DNA from: an uncultured Eubacteriales bacterium
Lineage (GTDB): Bacteria > Bacillota > Clostridia > Lachnospirales > Anaerotignaceae
Length of the DNA stretch: 22,317 nucleotides
Assembly: GCA_902406135.1 (NCBI GenBank)
Contig: CABPCX010000001.1
Location: 1 to 22,317, forward strand
Direction of reading: 5' to 3'
Shown here: positions 7,981 through 16,537 of the stretch, piece after piece
Layout of the letters: each line of letters starts with the position of its first letter
How positions within the stretch are numbered: the stretch's first letter is position 1
Notes under the pieces: generated by a model
The model's database searches: none
What the model saw: the letters and a program-made list of their open reading frames with translations, nothing else
What the model was told of the DNA's origin: nothing
Made by a program: the position numbers and the translations under genes

Positions 7981-9153
7981 ATGAAAGAATTTGAGCTTAA
8001 ATATGGCTGTAACCCCAACCAGAAGCCTGCAAAAATATATATGGCTGACGGAAAGGAACTTCCCATAGAGATATTAAACGGCAGACCCGGATATATTAAC
8101 TTTCTTGATGCATTTAACAGCTGGCAGCTTGTTAAGGAGATAAAAGAAGCCCTTGGCGTATGTGCAGCCGCTTCTTTTAAACACGTAAGTCCCACATCTG
8201 CGGCAGTAGGAATTAAGATGAGCGATAAACTTAAAAAAGCCTGCTTCGTTGATGATATCGAAGGCCTTGACGATTCACCCCTTGCCTGCGCATACGCAAG
8301 AGCCAGAGGTACTGACAGAATGTCATCCTTCGGTGATTTCATCGCGCTTAGTGATGTGTGTGACGCTGTTACGGCAACAATAATCAAAAGAGAGGTATCT
8401 GACGGAATAATTGCTCCCGGATATACCGATGAAGCTCTTGAAATTCTTAAATCAAAAAGAAAGGGTTCATACAATATCATCAAGATAGACCCTGAATATG
8501 TTCCCGATGAAACAGAAATTAAACAGGTTTTTGGAATACAGAAGAGAAATAACTTCAGAATCGACAGAGAACTTTTAAACAACGTAGTTACAAAAAATAA
8601 GGAAATACCTGAAAGTGCCGTAAGAGACCTCATAGTAGCTCTTATAACACTTAAATATACACAGTCAAATTCAGTATGCTATGCCGTTGACGGACAGGCA
8701 ATAGGTGTCGGTGCCGGACAGCAGTCCAGAATCCACTGTACAAGACTTGCGGGCAATAAGGCAGATATATGGAATTTAAGACAGCATGATAAAGTTCTTG
8801 GACTTCCTTTTAAATCAACAATAGGAAGACCTGACAGGGACAATGTAATTGACCAGTATATCTCGGAAGACGACAGAGACGAACTTCTTGAAAACTGGGA
8901 AAAATATTTTGAATATAAACCCGAACCCCTTACAAAGGAAGAAAAGAAAGAATACCTTGGAAAAATCAGGGGTGTAGCCCTTGCCAGCGACGCTTTCTTC
9001 CCCTTTGATGACAATATCGAAAGAGCAAGAAAGAGCGGTACAGACTATATTGCAGAGCCGGGCGGTTCAGTGCGTGATGATATAGTTATCGACTGCTGTG
9101 ACAAATACGGTATCGCTATGGCATTTACGGGAATGAGACTGTTCCATCACTGA
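7981..9153 (+). CDS. purV: Stand-alone AICAR formyltransferase (PurH C-domain only)
   Basis: At 390 residues this matches only the transformylase half of PurH (full PurH is about 515). It begins at the ELKYGCNPNQKPAKIY motif, which corresponds to the LRYGxNPHQ segment in the middle of PurH, so the MGS-like IMP cyclohydrolase domain is absent. The catalytic Lys67-His68 pair is in AASFKHVSPTSAAVG; RGTDRMSSFGDFIALSD and SVCYAVDGQAIGVGAGQQSR follow. It formylates AICAR with 10-formyl-THF to FAICAR, which the PurO product then cyclises. The AAGGAG site is seven bases before the ATG and the gap to purO is 25 bases. Stand-alone forms are called PurV in archaeal work; many databases would still call it PurH-like. 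Confidence 0.9.
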   Translation: MKEFELKYGCNPNQKPAKIYMADGKELPIEILNGRPGYINFLDAFNSWQLVKEIKEALGVCAAASFKHVSPTSAAVGIKMSDKLKKACFVDDIEGLDDSPLACAYARARGTDRMSSFGDFIALSDVCDAVTATIIKREVSDGIIAPGYTDEALEILKSKRKGSYNIIKIDPEYVPDETEIKQVFGIQKRNNFRIDRELLNNVVTKNKEIPESAVRDLIVALITLKYTQSNSVCYAVDGQAIGVGAGQQSRIHCTRLAGNKADIWNLRQHDKVLGLPFKSTIGRPDRDNVIDQYISEDDRDELLENWEKYFEYKPEPLTKEEKKEYLGKIRGVALASDAFFPFDDNIERARKSGTDYIAEPGGSVRDDIVIDCCDKYGIAMAFTGMRLFHH

Positions 9154-9174
9154 TATGACGGAGGGTATGTATAT

Positions 9175-10440
9175 ATGAAAGTAATGGTTGTAGGCGGCGG
9201 CGGAAGAGAACACGCCATAATCAAGAAAATAAAAGAAAACAAAAATGTAAGTGAGATATATGCGCTTCCCGGAAACGGCGGAATAGCAGCTGACGCTGTC
9301 TGCGTTGATATCGGAGCAAAAGATATAGATAAAATTACGGAATTTGCAAAGGAAAATAAAATAGACTATGCCATTGTGGCTCCCGACGACCCCCTTGTGC
9401 TTGGGGCTGTAGATAGCCTTCAGGCGGCAGGAATTCCCTGTTTCGGACCCGAGGCTAAGGCTGCAATCATAGAAGGAAGTAAGATTTTTTCAAAAAATCT
9501 TATGAAAAAATACGGTATACCTACAGCTGCCTATGAAGTATTTGATAATGCCGAAGACGCTGTAAAATATCTTGAAGGATGCAAATATCCCACAGTTGTT
9601 AAGGCCGACGGCCTTGCCCTTGGAAAGGGCGTAATAATCGCTCAGAATAAGGAAGAAGCATTTGCAGCCGTTCATTCAATGATGGAAGATATGGTATTCG
9701 GAAAGAGCGGTACAAAAATCGTAATTGAGGAATTCCTTACAGGTCCCGAAGTATCCGTACTTTCATTTACTGACGGAAACGTTGTAGTTCCCATGATATC
9801 ATCCATGGACCATAAGCGCGCCCTTGATAACGATGAAGGCCTTAATACGGGCGGAATGGGAACGGTTGCTCCAAATCCTTATTATACAAAGGAAATAGCT
9901 GATGAGTGTATGGAGAAAATTTTTATTCCCACTATCAAGGCTATGAATGAAGAAGGAAGAACCTTTAAAGGCTGTCTTTATTTCGGACTTATGATAACGG
10001 AAGACGGTCCTAAGGTAATTGAATATAACTGCCGTTTCGGAGACCCTGAAACACAGGTAGTTCTCCCTCTTTTAGAGAGTGACCTTCTTACAGTAATGCA
10101 GGCTGTAACAAACGGAACCCTTGCCGATACTGAAGTAAAATTCAGCGATAAAAATGCCTGCTGTGTTATCCTTGCATCAAAGGGATATCCCGTTAAATAT
10201 GAAAGCGGATATGAAATAGTACTTCCCGAAACTAAGGAAGGAGAAGTTATCTACGTTGCAGGAGCTAAAAAAGACGGAGATAAACTTCTTTCAGCCGGAG
10301 GCCGTGTGCTTGGAGTTACTGCGACAGGTGATACTCTTAAAGATGCCATCGACAGGGCATATGACCTTACAGGCAGAGTGAAGTTTGACAACGGTTTCTG
10401 CAGAAAAGACATAGGCAGACGAGCACTTATGAGAAAGTGA
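9175..10440 (+). CDS. purD: GAR synthetase (PurD)
   Basis: Phosphoribosylamine-glycine ligase, 421 residues, the normal length, an ATP-grasp enzyme joining glycine to phosphoribosylamine. Motifs in order: MVVGGGGREHAIIKKI at the N terminus, GPEAKAAIIEGSKIFSKNLM, the ATP-grasp lysine region VVKADGLALGKGVIIA, IEEFLTGPEVSVLSF, the GLNTGGMGTVAPNPYY loop, and the metal-binding VIEYNCRFGDPETQVVLPLL. GGAGG lies nine bases before the ATG, and the gene follows the AICAR transformylase after 21 bases. It precedes purL by only nine bases. No irregularity is seen. Confidence 0.96.
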   Translation: MKVMVVGGGGREHAIIKKIKENKNVSEIYALPGNGGIAADAVCVDIGAKDIDKITEFAKENKIDYAIVAPDDPLVLGAVDSLQAAGIPCFGPEAKAAIIEGSKIFSKNLMKKYGIPTAAYEVFDNAEDAVKYLEGCKYPTVVKADGLALGKGVIIAQNKEEAFAAVHSMMEDMVFGKSGTKIVIEEFLTGPEVSVLSFTDGNVVVPMISSMDHKRALDNDEGLNTGGMGTVAPNPYYTKEIADECMEKIFIPTIKAMNEEGRTFKGCLYFGLMITEDGPKVIEYNCRFGDPETQVVLPLLESDLLTVMQAVTNGTLADTEVKFSDKNACCVILASKGYPVKYESGYEIVLPETKEGEVIYVAGAKKDGDKLLSAGGRVLGVTATGDTLKDAIDRAYDLTGRVKFDNGFCRKDIGRRALMRK

Positions 10441-10449
10441 GGATCCACT

Positions 10450-13400
10450 ATGGTTTACAGAATTTATGTTGAAAAGAAAAAGGGGCTTGCCAATGAGGCA
10501 AAATCTCTTTTAGGTGATATAAAAGCTTTCCTCGGTATCGAAGGAATAGAAGACGTCAGAGTTGTAAACTGCTATGATGCTGAAAACATTGACGCCGAAC
10601 TTTTTGACTACTGCAAAAAGACTGTTTTTTCAGAACCCCAGCTTGATGATATATATGACAGTATGGATTTCGGAAATGCGGTAGTTTTCGCCGTTGAATA
10701 TCTTCCCGGACAGTTTGACCAGAGGGCGGATTCTGCGGCTCAGTGTATCCAGCTCATATCACAGCAGGAAAAACCCCTTGTAAAGACTATGAAAATTTAT
10801 GCTCTTTACGGAAACTTAAGCGAAGCTGACGTTGCAAAGATCAAAAAATATGTAATAAACCCGGTAGAGGCGAGGGAGGCATCCATAGAAAAGCCTGAAA
10901 CTCTTGTTGTAAACTATGATATACCTACAGAAGTTGCTGTACTTGAAGGCTTTAATGACCTTGATGAGGAAGGACTTAAAAAGTTTATAGCTGATAACGG
11001 CCTTGCCATGGACTTTGGAGATATTGCCTTTGTTCAGGATTATTTCAAGGGAGAAAAGAGAAATCCCACAATAACAGAAATAAAGGTTATTGATACATAC
11101 TGGTCAGACCACTGCAGACATACTACTTTCCTTACAACAATTGACAGTGTTGAGTTTGAAGACAAACTTGTTAAGGCTGCCTATGATGAATATATGGCTG
11201 ACAGAGAAGCTATCGGCGATAAAAAGCCCGTATGTCTTATGGACATAGCTACAGTAGCGGTAAAAGTCCTTGGAAAAGAAGGAAAACTTGATAAACTTGA
11301 TAAATCTGAGGAGATAAATGCCTGCTCCATAAAGATGGACGTTGAAGTTGACGGAAAGACAGAAAAATGGCTTCTTATGTTCAAGAATGAAACCCATAAC
11401 CATCCTACTGAAATCGAGCCCTTCGGAGGCGCTGCCACATGTATCGGCGGTGCCATAAGAGACCCTCTTTCAGGACGTTCATATGTTTACGGCGCTATGA
11501 GACTTACAGGTGCGGGAGACCCTCTCAAACCCGTAAATGAGACTATAGAAGGAAAACTTCCTCAGCGTAAGATAGTTACAACGGCTGCGGCAGGATATTC
11601 TTCATACGGGAACCAGATAGGTCTTGCGACAGGAATCGTAGATGAGATATATCACCCCGGATATATCGCAAAAAGAATGGAAGTAGGAGCTGTAATAGCA
11701 GCGGCTCCCATTGAAAATGTGCGCAGAGAAAGACCCATAGACAGTGATATAGTTATACTTTTAGGCGGAAGAACCGGACGTGACGGATGTGGCGGAGCTA
11801 CAGGCTCATCAAAGGCCCATGACGTTAAATCTCTTGAAAGCTGCGGAGCTGAAGTACAGAAGGGAAATGCGCCCGAGGAAAGAAAACTCCAGAGACTTTT
11901 CAGAAATCCCGAAGCTGCACAGATGATAAAGAGATGCAATGACTTTGGTGCCGGCGGTGTATCCGTTGCCATCGGAGAGCTTGCAGACGGTCTTGAAATA
12001 AACCTTAATGCGGTACTTAAAAAATATGAAGGTCTTGACGGCACAGAGCTTGCCATAAGCGAATCTCAGGAAAGAATGGCTGTTGTTGTGGCAAAAGAGG
12101 ACGTTGAAAAATTCCTTTCACTTGCTGAGGCAGAAAACCTTGAGGCTTCAGTCGTTGCTGAGGTAAAGGAAAATCCCAGACTTATAATCAAATGGAATGG
12201 AAAAGACATCGTAAATATTTCCAGAGAATTCCTTGATACAAACGGAGCTGAAAAGCATACTACAGTTAAGAACACAGCCCCTGTAGAATGGGAAAAGGAT
12301 ACATCCGGAGCATTCCCTGAAATATATACAGTCCTTGCAAAGAACCTTAATGTATGCTCAAAGAGAGGTCTTTCAGAGAGATTTGACTCAACAATCGGTG
12401 CCGGCGGAGTGCTTATGCCCTTTGGCGGAAAGTATCAGATGACTCCTGTTCAGGCTATGGTACAGAAGGTGCCCGTACTTAACGGAGAAACAACTACATG
12501 CTCACTTATGAGCTGGGGATTCAATCCTTATATTTCAGAAAGAAGCCCCTATCATGGAGCTTATCTTGCAGTAGTTGAGTCAGTATCAAAGCTCATTGCC
12601 TGCGGCGCTGAATTTAAAGATGTATATTTAAGCTTCCAGGAATATTTTGAAAGACTTGGAGACGACCCTGAAAAATGGGGCAAACCCTTCGCGTCTCTGC
12701 TTGGTGCATATAAAGCCCAGAAAGAGCTCGGTATAGCCGCTATCGGAGGAAAAGACTCCATGAGCGGAACTTTTGAACATATCCATGTTCCGCCCACACT
12801 TATTTCTTTTGCGGTTACAACAAGCGATATTAAATATATAGTTTCAAATGAGTTTAAGGAAGCGGGAAGAAAGGTAGTTCTCCTTAAGCCTAAAACAGAT
12901 GAAAACGGACTTCCTGTAACAGAGTCTCTTAAAGAAGTATACGGCGAAGTAAGCAGACTTGTTGCCGAAGGAAAAGTTAATTCAGCTTATACTCTTGGCT
13001 TTGGCGGTGTGGCAGAAGCTATACTTAAGATGGCCATGGGAAATATGATAGGATTCAGATTTGAAAGCATTATTCCTAAGAGTCTTATTTTCGAATATAA
13101 CTATGGCGGATTTGTTCTTGAGCTGAAAGACGACACAAATATAGGAATAACGCTCGGTTATACAACAGCTGATGAAGTAATTGACTATAAATGTGATACA
13201 GTGCTCCTTAAAAATCTTATCAATGATTATGAGGAAAAACTTGAAAGCGTTTATTCATGCAATATACCTTCCGAAAATAAACAGATACCTAAATTTGATT
13301 ACAAGGCATCTTCATATCCTATGCCTGTTATCAAGACAGCAAAACCCAGAGTATTGATACCTGTTTTCCCCGGAACCAACTGCGAATATGATTCGGCAAA

Positions 13401-14139
13401 AGCGGTTGAAAGAGCGGGAGCGGAAGCAGAAATATTTGTAATAAACAACCTTACTCCTCAGGGTGTAACAGAATCCGTGAAGAAGTTTGCCGATAAGGTA
13501 AAACAGTCACAGATTATATTTATACCGGGCGGATTTTCAGGCGGAGACGAGCCTGACGGCTCAGGCAAGTTCATAACCGCATTTTTCAGAAACGGTGCCG
13601 TTAAGGAAGAAGTTACAAAACTCCTTGAGGAAAGAGACGGACTTATGTGCGGTATATGCAACGGTTTCCAGGCACTTATAAAGCTTGGACTTGTACCTTA
13701 CGGAAAAATTATAGATACTGATGAAAACTGTCCTACACTTACATTCAACACAATAGGCAGACATCAGTCAAAAATAGTAAGAACAAGAATTGCGTCAAAT
13801 AAGTCTCCCTGGCTTATGAATACGAAGGTTGATGAGGTTTATAATGTGCCTATTTCCCACGGAGAAGGAAGATTCCTTGCTTCCGATGAGGTTATACTTA
13901 ATCTTGCCAGAAACGGTCAGATAGCTACACAGTATGTTGACCTTAACGGCAATCCTACTGATGATATCAGATATAATCCTAATAACTCAGCATTCGCCAT
14001 TGAGGGTATTACATCACCTGACGGCAGGGTAATAGGAAAGATGGGACATTCGGAAAGATGGAATGAAGGACTTTACAAAAATGTACCCGGAAACTATGAC
14101 ATCGGAATGTTCAAATCAGCAGTTGAGTATTATAAATAA
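10450..14139 (+). CDS. purL: Single-chain FGAM synthase (PurL, large type)
   Basis: Phosphoribosylformylglycinamidine synthase of 1229 residues, the large fused form in which the PurS-like, PurL and PurQ parts are one chain. An N-terminal PurS-like region is followed by the linker motif DTYWSDHCRHTTF, then two PurM-like halves: FKNETHNHPTEIEPFGGAAT, GGRTGRDGCGGATGSS and GAGGVSVAIGELADG in the first, TTTCSLMSWGFNPYISERSP and GGKDSMSGTFE in the second. The C-terminal class I glutaminase begins near PRVLIPVFPGTNCEYDSA, with IPGGFSGGDEP, nucleophile Cys1070 (GICNGFQ) and His1137/Glu1139 (SHGEGRF). It converts FGAR to FGAM with glutamine and ATP. Last operon gene; the GAGG site overlaps the purD stop, and a strong terminator follows 13 bases after its stop. 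Confidence 0.96.
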   Translation: MVYRIYVEKKKGLANEAKSLLGDIKAFLGIEGIEDVRVVNCYDAENIDAELFDYCKKTVFSEPQLDDIYDSMDFGNAVVFAVEYLPGQFDQRADSAAQCIQLISQQEKPLVKTMKIYALYGNLSEADVAKIKKYVINPVEAREASIEKPETLVVNYDIPTEVAVLEGFNDLDEEGLKKFIADNGLAMDFGDIAFVQDYFKGEKRNPTITEIKVIDTYWSDHCRHTTFLTTIDSVEFEDKLVKAAYDEYMADREAIGDKKPVCLMDIATVAVKVLGKEGKLDKLDKSEEINACSIKMDVEVDGKTEKWLLMFKNETHNHPTEIEPFGGAATCIGGAIRDPLSGRSYVYGAMRLTGAGDPLKPVNETIEGKLPQRKIVTTAAAGYSSYGNQIGLATGIVDEIYHPGYIAKRMEVGAVIAAAPIENVRRERPIDSDIVILLGGRTGRDGCGGATGSSKAHDVKSLESCGAEVQKGNAPEERKLQRLFRNPEAAQMIKRCNDFGAGGVSVAIGELADGLEINLNAVLKKYEGLDGTELAISESQERMAVVVAKEDVEKFLSLAEAENLEASVVAEVKENPRLIIKWNGKDIVNISREFLDTNGAEKHTTVKNTAPVEWEKDTSGAFPEIYTVLAKNLNVCSKRGLSERFDSTIGAGGVLMPFGGKYQMTPVQAMVQKVPVLNGETTTCSLMSWGFNPYISERSPYHGAYLAVVESVSKLIACGAEFKDVYLSFQEYFERLGDDPEKWGKPFASLLGAYKAQKELGIAAIGGKDSMSGTFEHIHVPPTLISFAVTTSDIKYIVSNEFKEAGRKVVLLKPKTDENGLPVTESLKEVYGEVSRLVAEGKVNSAYTLGFGGVAEAILKMAMGNMIGFRFESIIPKSLIFEYNYGGFVLELKDDTNIGITLGYTTADEVIDYKCDTVLLKNLINDYEEKLESVYSCNIPSENKQIPKFDYKASSYPMPVIKTAKPRVLIPVFPGTNCEYDSAKAVERAGAEAEIFVINNLTPQGVTESVKKFADKVKQSQIIFIPGGFSGGDEPDGSGKFITAFFRNGAVKEEVTKLLEERDGLMCGICNGFQALIKLGLVPYGKIIDTDENCPTLTFNTIGRHQSKIVRTRIASNKSPWLMNTKVDEVYNVPISHGEGRFLASDEVILNLARNGQIATQYVDLNGNPTDDIRYNPNNSAFAIEGITSPDGRVIGKMGHSERWNEGLYKNVPGNYDIGMFKSAVEYYK

Positions 14140-14152
14140 TATATTTATTGTG

Positions 14153-14178
14153 GCGGCCTTGAAAAAGGCCGCTTTTTT
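14153..14178 (+). terminator. Terminator of the purine operon
   Basis: GCGGCCTT (14153-14160), a GAAA tetraloop (14161-14164) and AAGGCCGC (14165-14172) form a perfect 8-bp GC-rich hairpin followed by six T. It is the textbook end of the purE-purL transcript, giving an mRNA of about 11.5 kb from the promoter near 2694. Confidence 0.95.
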
Positions 14179-14229
14179 ATTGTTATAAAAATCCATTTAC
14201 AGCATATATTCCAGTAAGGAGGGATAAGT

Positions 14230-15501
14230 ATGCTCAAAAGGAAATACAACAGAATTTTTATTTTACTTAACGGAATCAATGAAGGATTAAGCGAAAACAT
14301 CAACGGAAGCTGTGATATCGAGATAATCAACGGCAGGGCAAAGCTTTATGCCTATGTAGGAGGAATGGGGCGTCTTAAGGAGAAGGAGAGAACAGTATAT
14401 CTTATTTCAGCCGGTATAAAAGGTTCGCTTGCGATACCTGCGGGAAAGCTTGAAAGAAAAGGAACAAACGCGGTCTTGGAAACGTCATTTGACCCGGATG
14501 ATATATTCGGAAGCGGAGTATGTGTTGAAGATATAAATACTGCCGCTGTATGGAATGATTCCGAAAGTCCCACGAGGGCGGTGCTGGAAGGATTCGTTTC
14601 TCATAAAGTCAGCTGGTTAAAAAATCTTGAGATATTTGGGACAGAGGGTCCTGTTATAATAAATGAGGAAAAGTCAGATGAAAAGACAGCCGAGAAGATT
14701 GAAAGCAAGATACTTGAATTTGAAAAAAACGCGGTTGATATGCAGGAAGAAAAGAAGGCTGAAAGCTATATACAGCTGAATGAAGATATTAAAGAAAATA
14801 TCAAAGAAAATATCAAAGAAAATATATCCGAAAACAGTGGCACCGTATATGACGAGACTATAGGGGACGAAGCGGAAACTATGGAAGAAACCTCAGAGAA
14901 AGAGGATGAAACATATAAAAGTGATAATACGGATGATATAGATAATACGGAACTTCAGGCAGCTGAAGCCGCTGTAGAGCAGATGGCCTCTCCCCATGAT
15001 ACGTTCAGAATCATTGCCGAAAAGTTTAGACGTGAGCTTGATATGCTGGATGAAATGGGTATTTTGGATAAATCCGTTATACTGGGTGAAAACAACGGTG
15101 ATAAATCCGATAAAACTCTGAAAAAAACGGAAAAAAGGAAATCCGTTGATGATATAAAAGAAAAAGCCCAAGAACCTATGCAGCCTGCTAACGAAAAAGA
15201 AATGCTGTTTGAAAAAAATGAAAAGCTGAATGTGGGAGGAGGAACATTATGGGTCAAAGCAGACTACAGAGAAATGTATTTTATACCTTCGGCCATAGTT
15301 GAACTTAGGAAACTTTTTGTTAAAAACGGCGCAAGAAAAGGAAACCACGTTATTGCAGGAAAAAACAACGGTAAATATTACATAGGCATTCCCGGCAGTG
15401 AAAACCAGAGAAAAGATGCCGAAAACAACGGATATTATGATTTTCTGTCTGTTAATGAGAAGGGCAGTGAAGGTTACTGGATAAAGGAACTGGAAAATTA
15501 A
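14230..15501 (+). CDS. Protein of unknown function: two conserved-looking ends joined by an acidic linker
   Basis: I do not recognise this 423-residue protein with certainty. The N-terminal region (about 1-137) looks folded and contains INGRAKLYAYVGGMGRLKEK, a segment reading RTVYLISAGIKGSLAIPAGK, and LETSFDPDDIFGSG. A long, highly charged, Glu/Lys/Asp-rich linker (about 145-335) includes a 12-bp tandem repeat encoding IKEN. The C-terminal 84 residues (340-423) look folded again: LWVKADYREMYFIPSAIVEL, HVIAGKNNGKYYIGIPG and SEGYWIKELE. This layout resembles uncharacterised Lachnospiraceae proteins of the DUF6128 kind (tentative, from memory). There is no signal peptide or membrane segment, so it is probably cytoplasmic. 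AAGGAGGG lies six bases before the ATG. It is separated from purL by a strong terminator and could be co-transcribed with the phosphoesterase downstream. Confidence 0.8.
   Translation: MLKRKYNRIFILLNGINEGLSENINGSCDIEIINGRAKLYAYVGGMGRLKEKERTVYLISAGIKGSLAIPAGKLERKGTNAVLETSFDPDDIFGSGVCVEDINTAAVWNDSESPTRAVLEGFVSHKVSWLKNLEIFGTEGPVIINEEKSDEKTAEKIESKILEFEKNAVDMQEEKKAESYIQLNEDIKENIKENIKENISENSGTVYDETIGDEAETMEETSEKEDETYKSDNTDDIDNTELQAAEAAVEQMASPHDTFRIIAEKFRRELDMLDEMGILDKSVILGENNGDKSDKTLKKTEKRKSVDDIKEKAQEPMQPANEKEMLFEKNEKLNVGGGTLWVKADYREMYFIPSAIVELRKLFVKNGARKGNHVIAGKNNGKYYIGIPGSENQRKDAENNGYYDFLSVNEKGSEGYWIKELEN
14788..14835 (+). repeat. 12-bp in-frame tandem repeat (IKEN units)
   Basis: Three consecutive 12-base units of the form ATHAAAGAAAAT (14788-14823), followed by a diverged unit encoding ISEN, lie inside the linker of the gene at 14230-15501. 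Because the unit is a multiple of three, copy-number changes by slippage would keep the frame and only alter linker length. Confidence 0.8.
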
Positions 15502-15532
15502 ATAAATCTTACTTAAAATTTAATGGTTAATT

Positions 15533-15570
15533 TCCTCCCTGTCAGCTATACTTTTAGCAGACAGGAGGGG
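15533..15570 (+). promoter_or_regulatory. Hairpin sequestering the ribosome binding site of the phosphoesterase gene
   Basis: CCTGTC (15538-15543) pairs with GACAGG (15560-15565). After an A-A mismatch, GCTA (15545-15548) pairs with TAGC (15555-15558) over a six-base loop. Past a bulged C, TTCC (15533-15536 region) can pair with AGG and G of the Shine-Dalgarno sequence AGGAGGGG (15563-15570). The whole ribosome binding site is therefore in a stem. It could act as a translational switch or simply lower expression. No T run follows, so it is not a terminator. Confidence 0.5.
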
Positions 15571-15575
15571 AGAAT

Positions 15576-16406
15576 TTGAAAAACAGAAAAGCTATAAAAA
15601 TAATATTTATTTTTGTAATCGCTGTTATAGCGGTCATATATCTTTATTGGGGAAATACCAAAATAGGGGTAACTAATATAACCGTTACGTCCGAGAATAT
15701 ACCGAATGAATTTAACGGCTTTAAAATAGTGCATATATCAGACCTGCATAATGCGGAGTTTGGAGACGGCCAGAAATACCTGATAGATAAAATTGAAGCC
15801 CAGGATGCTGATATCATAGTAATCACAGGGGATATGATAGATTCCAGAAGGACAGACGTTGATAAGGCTGTAGAGCTCATAACGGGGCTTGGAAATAAGA
15901 TACCCGTCTACTATGTTACGGGAAATCACGAGAGCAGGGTAAGGGAATATAACGAGCTGGAATCAAAGCTCATAGAAAACGGGGTTACCGTGCTTAAAAA
16001 TGAAAGCGTAAAGATAGAAAAAGACGGCTCTTTTATAAACATTATAGGAGTTGACGACCCGTCATTCGGAATGTCGGCAAAGGATATTTTTGATACGGTT
16101 TCAGAATTAAAAACGGACGGTTATGACGTGCTTTTGTCCCACAGGCCTGAGTTATTTGAAACATACTGCGAAAGCGGAGCGGAGCTTGTTTTATGCGGAC
16201 ACGCCCATGGAGGACAGGTACGCATACCGTTTATAGGTGGAATAGTGGCGCCTAATCAGGGACTTTTTCCTGAATATACAGCAGGTTCCTATAAAAGCGG
16301 CAGTACTGAGATGATAGTAAGCAGGGGACTTGGAAACAGTATCATACCGCTTCGAGTAAATAATCCGCCGGAACTGGTTGTAATAACCCTTAGCGGTGAA
16401 ATGTAA
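15576..16406 (+). CDS. Membrane-anchored metallophosphoesterase (YkuE/YaeI-like)
   Basis: This 276-residue calcineurin-like phosphoesterase has an N-terminal membrane anchor (about 6-25, IKIIFIFVIAVIAVIYLYW) with the catalytic domain outside. Metal-binding motifs are complete: SDLH (Asp56, His58), GDMID (Asp86), GNHE (Asn117, His118), SHRPELF (His189) and GHAHGGQ (His209, His211). YkuE/YaeI-type enzymes of this family act on surface lipids or phosphodiesters; the actual substrate here is unknown. The start is TTG at 15576, chosen because AGGAGGGG ends five bases upstream and no ATG begins the conserved region. A hairpin covers that ribosome binding site. The gene follows the unknown gene by 74 bases with no clear terminator between them. 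Confidence 0.85.
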   Translation: MKNRKAIKIIFIFVIAVIAVIYLYWGNTKIGVTNITVTSENIPNEFNGFKIVHISDLHNAEFGDGQKYLIDKIEAQDADIIVITGDMIDSRRTDVDKAVELITGLGNKIPVYYVTGNHESRVREYNELESKLIENGVTVLKNESVKIEKDGSFINIIGVDDPSFGMSAKDIFDTVSELKTDGYDVLLSHRPELFETYCESGAELVLCGHAHGGQVRIPFIGGIVAPNQGLFPEYTAGSYKSGSTEMIVSRGLGNSIIPLRVNNPPELVVITLSGEM

Positions 16407-16489
16407 ATTTTCAGCATAACAAATATTATAAATTTTATTTGTTGAATATCCCTTTTTTCAAAAAATTTATGTTTTTTTATGAATTTTTG

Positions 16490-16498
16490 TGGTAAAAT
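16490..16498 (+). promoter_or_regulatory. Probable extended -10 promoter of the aminotransferase gene
   Basis: TGGTAAAAT (TG-n-TAAAAT) lies 40 bases before the start codon, in an AT-rich stretch without a good -35. The 12 bases TTGTGGTAAAAT are identical to those in the rlmI promoter (1287-1298), which supports a real promoter. Confidence 0.4.
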
Positions 16499-16537
16499 GT
16501 CTATTAAATGAAGTATAAAAAAGGGAGGTAATTTTCA

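Noticed and set aside
10450..14139. Possible separate purS and purQ genes or a frameshift within purL.
   Set aside because: The frame is open for 1229 codons with all three modules in order, as in other large single-chain PurL enzymes.
16418..16443. Inverted repeat AACAAAT/ATTTGTT after the phosphoesterase gene as a terminator.
   Set aside because: The stem is nearly all A-T and the T run starts about ten bases after it, so termination is not convincing.
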